NCBI GenBank assembly: GCA_016271365.2
Contig: CM057456.1
Span: 1,396,519,001 to 1,396,583,000, forward strand
DNA from: Neoceratodus forsteri
Taxonomy: Eukaryota; Chordata; Ceratodontiformes; Ceratodontidae
Length of the DNA stretch: 64,000 nt
Direction: 5' to 3'
The stretch's first letter is position 1. The number at the start of each line of letters is the position of its first letter. A model generated the notes under the pieces. That model did no database searches and had not been told where the DNA came from. It saw nothing but the letters and a program-made list of their open reading frames with translations. This document shows positions 34,911 to 45,774 of the stretch, in pieces. The position numbers were made by a program, and so were the translations under genes.

Positions 34911-35529
34911 AAGTGAAGGTACTGGACTTCAGGAGGGTTGATTTTGACAAAATGGGAGAGTGCCTCAGAAAATCACTAGCAAACAGGCAAGAAGGTGGGG
35001 TGGAGCAACAATGGGGAAACATCAAAACCGCCATCACAGAGGCAACAAGTCTTTATGAAGCAAATAAACAAATCAAAACGAAAGAAAAAAACACTATGGT
35101 TCTCAAGAGAAGTGGCGGTGAAGGTAAGGGAAAAAAAGTTAGCATTCAGAAAGTATAAGGAAACACGAAGGAGCAGGACAGAGAACTGTACCAGTTAAAG
35201 CAGAAGGAAGCGGATAAGGCAGTCAGAATAGCAAAGGCCCAAACTGAGGAAAAGATAGCCAACTCGGTTAAGAAGAGGGATAAAACCTTTTATAGGTACA
35301 TTAGGGAGCAAAGAAATACTAAGGCAGGGATACTGAGGCTGAACAAAGAGGAAGGTGGTTGGGCAGAGAGCGACAGTGAAAAAGCAGGGATACTGAACGA
35401 ATACTTCTGCTCAGTATTCACAATGGAAAAGCAGGGGGAAATACCTAATCCGGTCAACAGAAGCACTCTGGATAGGGGGGTTGATATTAGTCTTTTCACA
35501 GAAGAAAGGGTTCTGAAAGAACTCTTAAA

Positions 35530-36718
35530 ACTGAAGGTGGATTAAAGCAATGGAGCCTGATGGGATTCACCCCAGAATTTTAAAAGAACTAAGGGAAGAA
35601 CTAGTAACACAACTGACTACCCTTTTTAATAAATCATGGGAGGATGGGGTGGTACCTGAGGACTGGAGGAGGGCAGATGTGATTCCCCTTCACAAAAGTG
35701 GGAGCAAGACAGAGGCAGTTTGACCTCAGTGGTAGGGAAAATGATGGAATCACTTCTGAAAGAATCGTTGAGTACCTAGAGGCCAGTGGGGCACAGGACC
35801 CAAGGCAGCATGGATTCACAGCAGGAAGGTCATGTCAGACAAATCTAATTGATTTCTTTGACTGGGTGACCAAAGCAGTAGACCAGGGAGGGGCTATGGA
35901 CATGGCCTACCTAGACTTTAGCAAGACATTCGACACAGTCCTGCACAAAAGATTAATAAAAAATTGGCCAGCCTGGGAGTGGGTCCTAGGGTGATAGCCT
36001 GGGTAAAACACTGGTTGGACAACAGGGCACAGCGGATAATAGTAAATGGAGTCCACAGTGAAGAAAGGAGGGTTAATAGTGGGGTACCGCAGGGTTCAGT
36101 ACTGGGGCCGGTCCTTTTTAACGTCTTTATAAGTGACATTGCAGAGGGACTGGAAGGGAAAGTATGTCTCTTTGCAGATGACACAAAGATCTGCAACAGG
36201 GTTGATACACAAGGTGGGGTGGAAAGGATGAAAAGGGACTTGGCAAGGTTGGAGGAACGGTCAAATGTATGGCAGCTTAGATTAAATGCAAAGAAGTGCA
36301 AAGCAATGCACCTGGGAAACAAAAACTCAGGGGAAGAGTACACAATGGGGGGTGAGATACTGACAACAACAAAAATGGAAAGGGACCTGGGGTGGTCATA
36401 TCAGACAACCTAAAGGTGGGCCAGCAATGTGAGAAGGCATTAAGGAGGGCTGGGGGGATACTGGGATGCATAGGGAGAGGCATCACCAGTAGAAAACAGG
36501 AAGTTGTTGGCCCTCTGTACAGACAGTTGGTAAGACCACATCTGGAGTACTGTGTACAGTTCTGGAGACCCCATCTCCACAAAGACATAGACAGGGTGGA
36601 GGCTGTCCAGAGGAGGGCAACCAAAATGATGCAGGGTCTGCATCAGAAGACATATGAAGAAAGACTAAAGGAACTAAAGATGTATAGCCTCGAGGAAAGG
36701 AGGGAGAGGGGGACATGA
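35530..36718 (+). pseudogene. CR1 reverse transcriptase and C-terminal region
   Basis: The fingers begin at GIHPRILKELREELVTQL then WRRADVIPLHKSGSK. A deletion and frameshift follow near 35,715-35,720 (missing the YRPVSLT block). The frame resumes with QHGFTAGRSCQ, DMAYLDFSKTFDTVLH, then at 35,964-36,413 VNSGVPQGSVLGPVLF and CLFADDTKICNR, the intact palm with catalytic Asp pair. LVRPHLEYCVQFWRPH and AVQRRATKMMQGL (36,392-36,718) form the C-terminal part. The 149-codon palm is the best conserved block. At least three frame changes remain. Confidence 0.9.
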
Positions 36719-37092
36719 TAGAAACTTTCAAATACCTGAAGGGAATCAACAGAGTCCAAGAGGGTAGCATCTTTCAGAAAATGAGATGTGCAAGAACAAG
36801 GGGCACAATGTGAAGATAGAGGGGGGTGGCTCAGAGGTAATGTGAGGAAGTATTTCTTCACAGAGAGGGTTGTGGAAACATGGGACAGCCTTCCTGAGGA
36901 GGTCGTAGAGTCAAAAACAGTGGGGGAATTCAAGAATGCATGGGATAGACATAAGGCAATTCTAGTGGGGGGTAGGAGGAAATGGGCTGTTGGTTAACTA
37001 GGATCTGCAGCTTATCCGTTAAGTAGGGAAATGGGTCGACTAGGTGGGCCAAGCGGTCCTTATCTGCTATCAAATTCTATGTTTCTATGCTG

Positions 37093-37479
37093 CAGAAACT
37101 CTCGGCCATGCATTTATATTTTCTCATGTTTATTACTGTATCTCTTTCTTCTTTCTGATTTCCCAAAGACTCTTCTCAGACATTCCTTTTCTCACTTGCC
37201 TATCTTCCCTTTCCCTGACTCTCTCCATCTCAGCAGGTAATACTGAAAAAAAAATACAGTTCTGTTACAATTACTGACTAAACCTGATTACACATGGAAA
37301 ACACTAATGTAATCTGTCAGCACATAATCGGATGTAATGGCAGGCACTTGACAATACCTGGCTGTCATTTATTAGTTCAGCACAAGTCCTTTCTTCAAAC
37401 AGTTCCACTTACTAACACGCATTTGTCAATGCTGAATGTTTGCTTGCTGGATTAGCAGTGGAAGTGCAGGAGTTAGACA
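37093..37479. other. Unassigned spacer
   Basis: No gene is recognised. At 37,416-37,440 the sequence CGCATTTGTCAATGCTGAAT resembles words at 46,152, 46,920 and 59,840 and may mark an edge of the composite repeat. Confidence 0.4.
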
Positions 37480-37904
37480 GATGCAGTACAGGAATGGCAT
37501 TGAAGTATTGAACTGATGCCAACTCCACCCTCACCCTGCAGAGATTGACAGGCATTGGGGTGTGCCTTTGGGTCGTCGCCCATGACGGTCATGACATTTC
37601 ACCTCACCCTACCCTTCAGACACTGACAAGTGTCGAGGTGTGCTTTGGGGTGTTTGGGCTTTACATTAACCTCATTCCATAAGGAAATATGCTGGAATGG
37701 GCGCAGTATAGGAGAATGGGGTGAACTCTGGGGGCAAAGAGTCCAAGGCGCACCTCGATGCTTGCCACTGGCTGCAGGGTGGGGATAGGGGTGGAATGGC
37801 ATGAGCATTACTGTCGACAATCCCAGGTCACACCCCTGACGCCTGTCCGTCCCTACAGGGTTGGGCGTTATGGTCGAAAACCCTAATGCCCTGGGCATTT
37901 CACG

Positions 37905-38960
37905 GTATTTTTACTCCACGTTTTCCACATTGACTTTTTGTGACCCTACCGCATGAACAGTAACACTATCGGTTCGTTAGACAAAAGGTGATTTGCAGAG
38001 CGTCTGCGCCACGGGTGTGAAAACGCATTTCAAACAGGATGTGAAAAGTGACAGGTGTATTGTTCATGAGGAGGTGTAAAAAATGGCATTGTTGAAAATC
38101 TAGAGTGAAAATATAAAAAAAATGAAGTCACTAGCGTGCGTAGAAACTGCGCAATGTACACCCGTAATATAATTAGTTTATTTTTTTTTTGGTTACAGCA
38201 GATTTTCAACATAGGTGTTTTGGGACCTCCGCTCATGAACAGTGTCACTGTGATTTTCTTAATCTGTCCTGAACACTAATTTACCACAGCGACTGTGCTA
38301 TTCTGCGCCGGAAATGCGAAAACACATTTCGGCCAGGGTGTGAAACATGACAGCTGCACTGCTCATAAGGAGGTGTGGAAAAATGTCAGTGTTGAAAATC
38401 TGGACTGAAAATATTTTAAATTCATTAACTTACAAGGGTGCGTGGAAATTGCACAATGCACGTTCATAACACAGTCATTTTATGGACTTTTGTCACCAAA
38501 TTTTCAACATAGCCATTTTAACACCTCTGCTCATGAACAGTGTCACTGTGATTTTCTTAATGTGCCCTGAACATTGATTTCGCACACTGACCATGCCAAT
38601 GTGCACTACATGTGCGAAAACATATTTTGGGCAAGATGTGAAAAATGACAGCTGTACTGTTCACAAGGAGGTGTGGTAAAATGGCAATGTTGAAAATCTG
38701 GAGTGAAAATATTAAAAATTCTCAAAGTTATGAGTGTGCGTAGGAACTGTGCAACGCACGTTTGTAAAACAGTCATTTTTGGGAATTTTGTTCACCAGAT
38801 TTTCAACATAGGGTTTTTGGGGGCCTACCTCATGAACTGTGACACTGTCATTTCATTAATCAGTCCCGAAAGGTGGTTCCACGCAGTGACCGCGAAATCA
38901 CCTTTTGGGACCGAATAACAAAATGACAGTGACTGAGTTCATGAGATGGGGCCCCAAGAA
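37905..38960 (+). repeat. Palindromic ~300-bp tandem satellite units
   Basis: The word GTTGAAAATC lies at 38,091, 38,391 and 38,689, giving periods of 300 and 298 bases. Within each unit TTCATGAGGAGGTGT...GTTGAAAATC is followed about 100 bases later by its approximate reverse complement, GATTTTCAACATAG...CTCATGAACAGTG. Each unit therefore folds on itself, and a second dyad centre lies near TGCGAAAACACATTT. The array alternates inverted ~150-base halves. No ORF runs through it. Confidence 0.85.
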
Positions 38961-39239
38961 CCCCATATTGAAATATCCCAAAAATGGCCAAGATATGCAC
39001 CAAAGTTGGAAAAAAAACCCCATTTATGCCATTATACAGCTTACCGGCATTTCTTCAGTTCGCGGTCGGCTTTGAAGGCTGCAGATGTGTTCCTGGTCCA
39101 CCGAAGATCATCGCGTGGTCTCTGGAGCAAGTATGGGGTTGGGGGTGTGGGAGGTGGGTGCGAGAGGGAGGCGCGGGTTGGGGAGAGGGGCAAGACAGTC
39201 AACGAGGACTGTTTTTCTTACAGGTGTTGTTTTTTCTTT

Positions 39240-39680
39240 TTACGAAGGTGCCGCGGGACTTTTGTCATGTTGGGGTGGGCTCTCAGCATGGCAGCTGGAA
39301 GTTTGTTTGGGGGGGCAGTGGAGCCGATGAGGGATTGGGCACCCCGTCCCGGCCATACAGGCGTTGCCACACTGGGGTGGGCTCGCTGTGGCACCTGGAA
39401 GACTGTTTCTGGGGGTTACAGTGGAGCCGACGGGAGTTGGGCACCCCGTCGGCCATACAGATATTTGCCACTTTGGGGTGGGCTCCCAGTGTGGCACCTG
39501 GAAGTCTGTTTTTGAGGGGTTCAGTGGAGTCAGCGAGGATTGGGCATCCACGTCGGCCATCGGACTTTTGCCACGCTGAGGGTCGACTCCAGGCGTGGCA
39601 CCTGAAGTCTTTTGGGGGGCAGTGGAGTCAGCGGGGATTGGGCACCCCGTCGGCCATATAGTGTGCGTGGGGGGGTACAT
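39240..39680 (+). repeat. GC-rich ~100-bp minisatellite
   Basis: GGGCACCCCGTC and close variants occur at 39,337, 39,439, 39,542 and 39,640, linked by GGGGTGGGCTC and GTGGCACCTG segments. It forms the right end of composite repeat copy 1. Confidence 0.8.
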
Positions 39681-39753
39681 GAGCGCGCTGGGGTAGGCTT
39701 CCAGCATGTTACTTGGGTGTTTGTTTGGGGGGGGGGGCAAGAAGAAAATAGAA

Positions 39754-39933
39754 CTGTCTATGACAGCTGTTCAGATGCAGTGCTGACGTGTAGGCACTTT
39801 GCATACTGCTGATGGCAGTATTTAAATTGTCTGCTGACGGCAGTATGCAAATTGCCTACACATTACCACTGCTGACTGTAGCGTTCTTTTGCTTTGAACT
39901 GTAACTTTGCATCTGAACTGCTGTCATAGACAG
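39754..39933. mobile_element. 180-bp foldback element
   Basis: The left arm CTGTCTATGACAGCTGTTCA (39,754 on, 26 bases to 39,779) pairs with 39,908-39,933 with a single mismatch. An inner stem pairs GTGTAGGCACTTTGCATACTGC-like 39,788-39,809 with 39,840-39,861, also with one mismatch. The tip holds a CAGTATTTAAATTG loop. Symmetry of this quality marks a foldback or MITE-type element. No clear target duplication is visible. Confidence 0.75.
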
Positions 39934-40157
39934 CTCAGACATTTATTGGTGCGGTGAGGCAGTGCCTGCAAGAAGGAGCAGAGCATTGGAAGCGGGGTGG
40001 CACAGCTACGAAAATTCGTATGGTGGCACTATGTTGCTTGCACATGCGTGCAAGCAAGCATAAAACCTAGCAAACTCCTAAATCTTTATGCTCAGAGTGA
40101 CACCAAATAAAGAATCTGTGAAACAGAGAAACAGAAGTCTCCCTACCAAAATAAAGA

Positions 40158-40335
40158 TATTTCTAGGGACATGGATATGTTGTTCATCCACACTGTCTGG
40201 CAGGTTCCTTGCCGCTTTAAATCTTGCTGGAAGGTCTTCAAGCTGGCTCCTCCCACTGACCCGGGTGGTAAAACTCTCGGCTCCACCCCATGACGCCAGA
40301 TCTTCCTTACCGCTTGGAAGCTCAGGTTCCCTCCT
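40158..40335 (+). repeat. DIRS left inverted terminal repeat
   Basis: It starts TATTTCTAGGGACATGGATA. The reverse complement of 45,895-46,070 matches it closely over about 150 bases, including ATCCACACTGTCTGGCAGG, CCGCTTTAAATCTTGCT and GGTGGTAAAACTCTC. The same left end opens the copies at 10,640 and 59,984. Confidence 0.85.
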
Positions 40336-40344
40336 TAACGCTCT

Positions 40345-42579
40345 GTGTGTAGACTGGATCCTAATTCTTCGGTTCACCTGAAACTTATTTTAAAATTTTC
40401 AAGACTTTGGTCAAGTTTCTCCCTCGTGGCCACGATAGACAAATCGACTCCCGGATTTCGGTGGTGCCCTTGTGGGCAGAAAATATGTAGGACGGATCCG
40501 CATTCCACGTGCGTCTACTGCCTCGGCCTAGACCATGACCCGCAGGCCTGCGAGTTATGCTGTTCGTTTTCAGCGAACGTCCTGGAAGACCGCGCTGCCC
40601 GGTTACAGCTTGGGCACCCGGAGAAGCGCTACCCGCCGGTGAAGTTGAAGGAAGCCTGTTGGGCGGTTACGGTGGTGGCTGGCTCAGCTGAGCAACTCAA
40701 GCAGATGATCACCCTCGAGGAGGAGGCGGCTCAGGCCGCATCATCCTCTTCCTCGGTCACGGCATTTATCCTGCTCTCTCTGGGTACCTCATATTCAGCT
40801 TCTTTCAAGGAGCTTTGCCAATCCCTTTCCATGAAGGGAGAGGGGCCATCGGGACATTCCTCTCGGTCCAAAAAGAAGGACTCAAAAGGTAAGTCTCATC
40901 GTCTGCATTCGTGGGAGCAGGAGAGGTCCCCTTCCCCGGACAGTCGACACTACTTCGGTCGAGGTTGCGGCTAAGGCTGCTGGCTTCACGGTGTCCCCAT
41001 CAGGTCAGCTGGCCGAGACACCCATCGACACGGTTGAGATTTTTCTGGACCTGTCAGATGGGCTGTCGACTGGTGAAGCCGACAACCCTTCTTCACCAGT
41101 TCCCCCGGTGGAGACCGAGGACCTGCCTGCGCCTCCGGTGCTGCAGTCCCTGGTCAAGGCTTCTGAGCCGAGGGAAGAGCGGGTGTCCCCGGCCCCTTCC
41201 CAGACCCGTCCTCGGAAACACTGAGGTTCTCTGTCTCGGTCTTGGACATCCTCTCGGTCCAGCCGATCCCGTCGACATCGGCGGTCTCGGTCTCGGCACT
41301 GAAGTAAGTGGTGCCACTGCTCGTCCTCATCTTCCTCCTTGGAAGAGGAGAGGCTTCGGCGCAGATTGTGTCAACGCTACGAGGACCTGATGTGGCAACA
41401 GTTACTTCTGTCTGGGAACAAGCCGACGCCATCGCCTTCCCCGGCAATCAAGTGGCTGTCACTCGAGCGGCCGAAACAACCCCTCGCTGTAGCCGAGGTG
41501 CCCAAGCCTGGGCTGGTTGTTTGGCTGAAACCAGCTGCCCCACCGATTGTGGTGGAACCTCCGCCTCCACAACCAAAATCGGGGGCGCCGACCAAAGACT
41601 CTCGGTCGGGTCAGGGCCTGCCCCACAGGTTGTCGGTCACCCTTACTCCCGACCATCCTCAGCAGGTGGAGGGTGGCTCAGGCCCCAGGCAGCTCTTCGC
41701 AGACTCCTCAGAGTCCGACGACGACTCCTGCCTATTCTCCAGGCCCATTGAACTCAAGTCCTCTGGGGGCCAGTTGATGGACGAAAGCCCATCGTCCTTC
41801 ATGGGTCTACTTCGACTCATCTTGGAGTCCACTGGGATGCAGCTCAAGCCCGTATCCAAGCGGGCCAAGTATCCCCTCACGGAGATACTGGACCGAGGGG
41901 ATTCACCCACAGAGGCCTTTCCGGTGGCTGAAGCCATTGTTGGCCCAGCCTTGGAGTTCTGGCAGTGACCTGCTTCCTGTCCTGCGCCTTCGGCCAGGAT
42001 GGCCAGGGAGTATGCGGTTCCTACCGGCTCTTTGCCCGTTTTTTCGGAACACCCCTTCGCCGAGGGGTTGGTCACGACAAGCGTTTTCCGGTGTTCCGGA
42101 GCTAGGGATTGGACAAGCCCCGGACAAGGAGTCCAAAAAGCTGGACTATGCGGGCGCAAGGTGTACGCTGCGTCCTCCCTTGGCCTCCGCCAGGCGGCTC
42201 GGCCGTGCTGATGGCACACTTCTCCCATGCCCTCATGGGCTCCCTGGATGAGTTGATCCCTCATCTCCCAGCCGACCTGCAGACCACGGTCCGGCAGGTA
42301 CGGGACCAGGGAAGGGCAGTGGCTAAACAGTAGCTCCAAATGGCTCTGGACATTGGAGACTCCTGTGCCAGATCAGTTGTGGCCGCGGTGGCCATGCGCC
42401 GCAGAGCATGGCTGAGGATATCCACCTTCACGGCGGATACCCAGCACAAACTGGCGGATGTCCCCTTCCTGGGGACCAACCTCTTCGACCCTGGAGTGGA
42501 AGGTCACCTCCAGCGGATCGAAAAGTCCAATGCCACTCTGGACTCGGTCACCTCTGCCCAGAAGGACAAAGGCCGCTGA
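40345..42579 (+). pseudogene. DIRS gag-like ORF1
   Basis: Open pieces at 40,345-40,974, 40,991-41,224, 41,339-41,968 and 42,340-42,579 lie in different frames but form one protein. A Cys/His cluster CPCGQKICRT...CVYCLGLDHD...CELC comes first and suggests nucleic acid binding. A Ser-rich tract with TSYSASFKELCQSLS follows. Next comes an Arg/Ser-rich tract (SRSSRSRRHRRSRSRH, about 41,250-41,300, just after a TGA at 41,221). A Pro-rich part and a helical C-terminal capsid-like part (GSLDELIPHLPADLQTTVRQ, then ARSVVAAVAMRRRAWLR) complete it. Stops at 41,221 and 41,966 and at least one shift disable it. Confidence 0.75.
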
Positions 42580-42767
42580 CAACAGCAGCATAAGTCCTTT
42601 CGTCCTTCTGCGCCTGCGGCACGTCCGGCCCAACAGCACCAGCAGGCTCGCACTTGGCATCCCAAACCCAAGCCTGCGGCTTCCTCCAATAGGAAGCAGG
42701 GAGGTAAAGGCCCAGAAGGTCCCTCGGCTGGTCCCTTTTCTAAGCCTGCCCAGTGATGGGTTGAGGG

Positions 42768-44688
42768 GTGTCGCCCCCAGCCTCGTCACTCCCCACCTGC
42801 GTTCCCCCTGTGGGGGGACTGCTCCGCCACTTCCTTTCCACCTGGTCCGTTATCACCACAGACTGTGGGGTGTTGGAGGTGGTAGGAAAGGGCCTGCCCC
42901 TGGAGTTCGAGCAGGCCCCGCCCTTCCGAGCCATCGCCCCTCGGGGGGCTATGGGGTCTGCAGCCTCTTTGTCGGTTCACCGAGCCGATATCGCCCTGCT
43001 CCTCGAAAAAGAGGTGATCAGGAAGGTGGTGGATCCTCCTCCAGACCCGGGGTTTGTGTCCAGGTACTTTCTGGTCCCAAAACGGACGGGGGGGCTGGCA
43101 CCCCATTCTCGACCTGCATGACCTGAACAGGATCCTAAGGTCTCGGACCTTCAGGATGGTCACTCTGGCTCAGATAATCCCATCCTTGGAACGAGGCGTG
43201 TGGTTCTGTTCTCTGGACCTTCAGGACGCGTTCTTTCACATCCCAATCCGTCCGTCCCACCAGAGATTCCTCCGCTTCAGGCCAGAGGGATCCCTCTACG
43301 AGTTCCGGGCCATGCCCTTCGGCCTTTCTCTAGCTCCCAGGGTCTTCACCAAATGCATGGCAGTGGTGACAGCATTCCTGCTGTGCCGAAGGGTCTGGGT
43401 GTACCCCTACCTGGATGACTGGCTGATTGCAGCCCCCTCCGGAATGGAGGTGGAGCAGTCCAGAGATCTAGCCCTCCAGGTTTGCTCTCAGGTTGGCCTC
43501 CTCATCAACGAGGTCAAGTCGGAACTCGTGTCAAAGCAGGTAATACAATTCATCGGGGCAGAGCTCGACTCTCTACGAGCCAGAGCACGGCTCCCGGCGG
43601 ACAGGGCCAAGGTTCTTTCCTCCTTTGCCCAGTCATTTCAGGTTGGGCAATTGCACCCTGCCCGGGACTTCCTGTGCCTCCTGGGCCTCATGGCGGCCTA
43701 CACCAGCGTGGTCCGTTGGGCCCGTTGGTACATGCGTCCTCTTCAATGGGGGCTGGCCAGCCAATGGTCACAGCACTTCGATCCTCTGGATCAGCTAGTG
43801 ACAGTGACCCAGGAGATGTGGAATGCTCTCCAGTGGTTGACTGTTCCAGCACATCTGCAGGAGGGCATCCCATTTGTCCACCCCGAGCTGATGGTCTCTG
43901 TATCGATCGATGCCTCTCTGATGGGTTGGGGTGCCCATCTGGGGGAGCACAGAGCGCACGGCTTCTGGTCCCCTCGGGAGTCCCGATGCCACATCAACCT
44001 GCTGGAGCTTCGAGCGGTTCGTCTAGCCCTCACCACCTTCGCTCTGTTTCTACGGGATCAAGTGGTTCAGGTCCAGATGGACAATACCACGACCATGTAC
44101 TACCTAAACCACCAGGGCGGGATGCGCTCCATGCCTCTGTGCAGGGAAGCTCTCCGCATTTGGTCACTCGTGCGCAGCCTGGAGATGGATCTCCTTGCCA
44201 TTCATGTGGCAGGAGCCTCCAACACCCTGGCCGATGCCCTAAACCGGATAGGGGCTGCATCCCACAAGTGGTCTCTCCTGCCAGAGGTAGTACAAGATCT
44301 GTTCTCCCACTGGGGCACGCCTCAGGTGGACCTGTTTGCCTCCAGGGAGAATGCGAAGCTGAGACTGTTTCATGCCTGTCCCCCTCAGCAGGGCTCGCTG
44401 CAGGGGGATGCCTTCTCGAGGCCGTGGACCCCGGGCCTCTTCTACACCTTTCCCCCATTTCCCTTGATCCACAAGGTGCTTCTCAAGGCGAGGAGGGACA
44501 AGGCGCAGGTGATTCTGGTAGCCCCAGACTGGCCCCGCCAGTTCTGGTATCCAGATCTCCTCAGTCTCAGCTCCAGGCTCCCAAAGTGGCTTCCAGCCCG
44601 CCTGGACCTGATCTCAGTCAAACAGGGGAAGGTATTCCATCTGGACCTTCAATCCCTGCACCTGACAGCCTGGTTCCTGAGCGGCTAG
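42768..44688 (+). pseudogene. DIRS RT, RNase H and methyltransferase-like ORF
   Basis: The RT starts in one frame (EKEVIRKVVDPPPDPGFVSR, about 43,000) and shifts in a run of seven G at 43,088-43,094 to an uninterrupted frame to 44,688. Motifs are LDLHDLNRILR, FCSLDLQDAFFHIPI (first catalytic Asp), MPFGLSLAPRVFTK and YLDDWLI (Asp pair, codons 43,414-43,419). RNase H follows: VSIDASLMGWGAHLG (Asp at 43,909), HINLLELRAV (Glu), VQMDNTTTMYYLN (Asp) and NTLADALNR (Asp). The last ~130 residues, DLFASRENAKLRLF...FPPFPLIHKVL...VAPDWPRQFWYPDLL, are the DIRS methyltransferase-like domain. A single G-run shift separates it from being a full ORF. Confidence 0.9.
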
Positions 44689-45725
44689 AGTTCCAGGCCT
44701 TGCGTCTTTCCAGTGAGGTCCTCAATGTCATTGAGGCGTCCCATAAGGAGTAGACCAGAAAATGCTACGCCTTCAAATGGAAGAGATTTTCTATTTGGTG
44801 TCAGGGCAAGGGCCTGGACCCTTCCTCCTGTTCCTTGGCAAGCATTCTGGACTACCTGTGGTCCCTTTCTCAGCAAGGGCTTCGGTCGACGACCCTTAAG
44901 GTGCACCTGGCAGCCATCTCTGCTTACCGGGCGCGGGCCGGGAAGCAGTCAGTGGTGCAGGAGAAGGTGGTCGGGCGCTTTTTCAAAGGCCTTGATCACA
45001 TATACCCTCCGGTGCGAGAGCATACAACTCCATGGGATCTACTGCTGGTATTGGCTAAACTCATGGGCAAGCCATTCAAACCAATGCACAGGTGTGACAT
45101 CTCTCACCTGTCATGGAAGACCGCCTTCTTGGTGGCTATCACATCAGCCAGAAGGATGGGAGAGCTCCAGGCGCTTTCCATCGAGTCTCCTTATCTGGTC
45201 TTCCACAGGGACAAAGTTGTCCTGAGCCCCCACCCGAAGTTCCTTCCGAAGGTGGTGTTGGAGTTTCACCTTAACCAGGTGTTGACTCTGCTGGTGTTCT
45301 ACCCCAATCACACCTCGGAGGCCGAATATAGGCTTCATACTTTGGACCCTAGAAGCGCTCGCTTACTATAAGGAGGCGGGCCGGTTGAAGTTTGGGGAGA
45401 GGTTCGCAAGCTGTTTGTCACCTACGCTGAAGCCGCACCTGGCAGACCTGCAGCCAAGCGGACGATAGGCAGGTGGGTCACCTCCTGCATAGATCTCTGC
45501 TATAGGTTGGTGGGCATGGAGCCTCCAAGAGGGATAAGAGTTCATTCTACCCGCCATACCGCTGCATCGGTGGCTGCTTCCAGGGATGTCCCTTTCCAGG
45601 AAATCTGCAGGGCTGCTACCTGGAAGTCGGCACACACCTTCATCACCTACTACCACATCGACCTTGAGTCACGCCGGGATGCTGGTTTTGGGGCCTCGGT
45701 TCTCCAGTCTTTATTTCCCAAGTAG
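44689..45725 (+). pseudogene. DIRS tyrosine recombinase
   Basis: The N-terminal core-binding part lies at about 44,770-44,990 (SILDYLWSLSQQGLRSTTLK, AISAYRAR). The catalytic domain has ITSARRMGEL (first Arg), HSTRHTA (His-x-x-Arg, codons 45,543-45,554) and FITYYHID (nucleophile Tyr at 45,648 or 45,651). The protein ends LFPK-stop at 45,725. It would integrate the circular DNA copy. Small frameshifts near 45,350 and 45,395 put the middle part (KLFVTYAEAAPGRPAAKR) into another frame, so the copy is broken although all catalytic residues remain. Confidence 0.85.
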
Positions 45726-45774
45726 GGGGTGTGCGCCTTGCCTCCCCCCTCCCAGAGAACTGCTAGGAGTCTGC

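Larger units (their letters stand above)
33000..37092 (+). mobile_element. CR1 LINE, nearly full length
   Basis: The element holds all CR1 parts in order: ORF1 with zinc finger and esterase domain (33,130-34,043), ORF2 endonuclease (about 34,200-34,900), reverse transcriptase (35,530-36,718), ORF2 C-terminus and 3' UTR. The 3' UTR ends in CTGCTATCAAATTCTATG and TTTCTATG at 37,070-37,090. It inserts by target-primed reverse transcription. Every ORF carries frameshifts or stops, so it is dead but young enough to read. It can serve as the reference for the CR1 fragments in this window. Confidence 0.9.
37480..39700 (+). repeat. Composite repeat, copy 1
   Basis: Three parts occur in order. A ~400-base module (37,500-37,900) with CACCCTGCAGAGA and GGGTGAAC is first. 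Then come about three and a half palindromic ~300-base units (37,905-38,960). A G-rich module (38,960-39,240) with a splice-like AAGTATGGGG and TTTTTCTTACAG follows, and a ~100-base minisatellite (39,240-39,680) ends the copy. The same order recurs at 47,810-49,460, and the last two parts at 46,100-46,960. No protein family is recognised; the 225-codon open frame at 38,984-39,661 runs through the minisatellite and is probably incidental. Confidence 0.75.

Noticed and set aside
37905..38960. Repeat array considered as a CRISPR
   Set aside because: The units are about 300 bases, palindromic and contiguous without unique spacers, and the setting is clearly eukaryotic.
38984..39661. 225-codon open frame on the plus strand
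   Set aside because: It runs through the G-rich module and minisatellite of the composite repeat. The repeated units lack stop codons in several frames, and the other copies do not keep the frame.
41659..42339. 226-codon open frame on the minus strand
   Set aside because: It is the antisense shadow of the DIRS gag-like ORF, whose GC-rich sequence keeps several frames open.
43482..44753. 423-codon open frame on the plus strand
   Set aside because: It overlaps the DIRS RT-RNase H ORF in another frame and has no recognisable domain; the RT frame has clear catalytic motifs.
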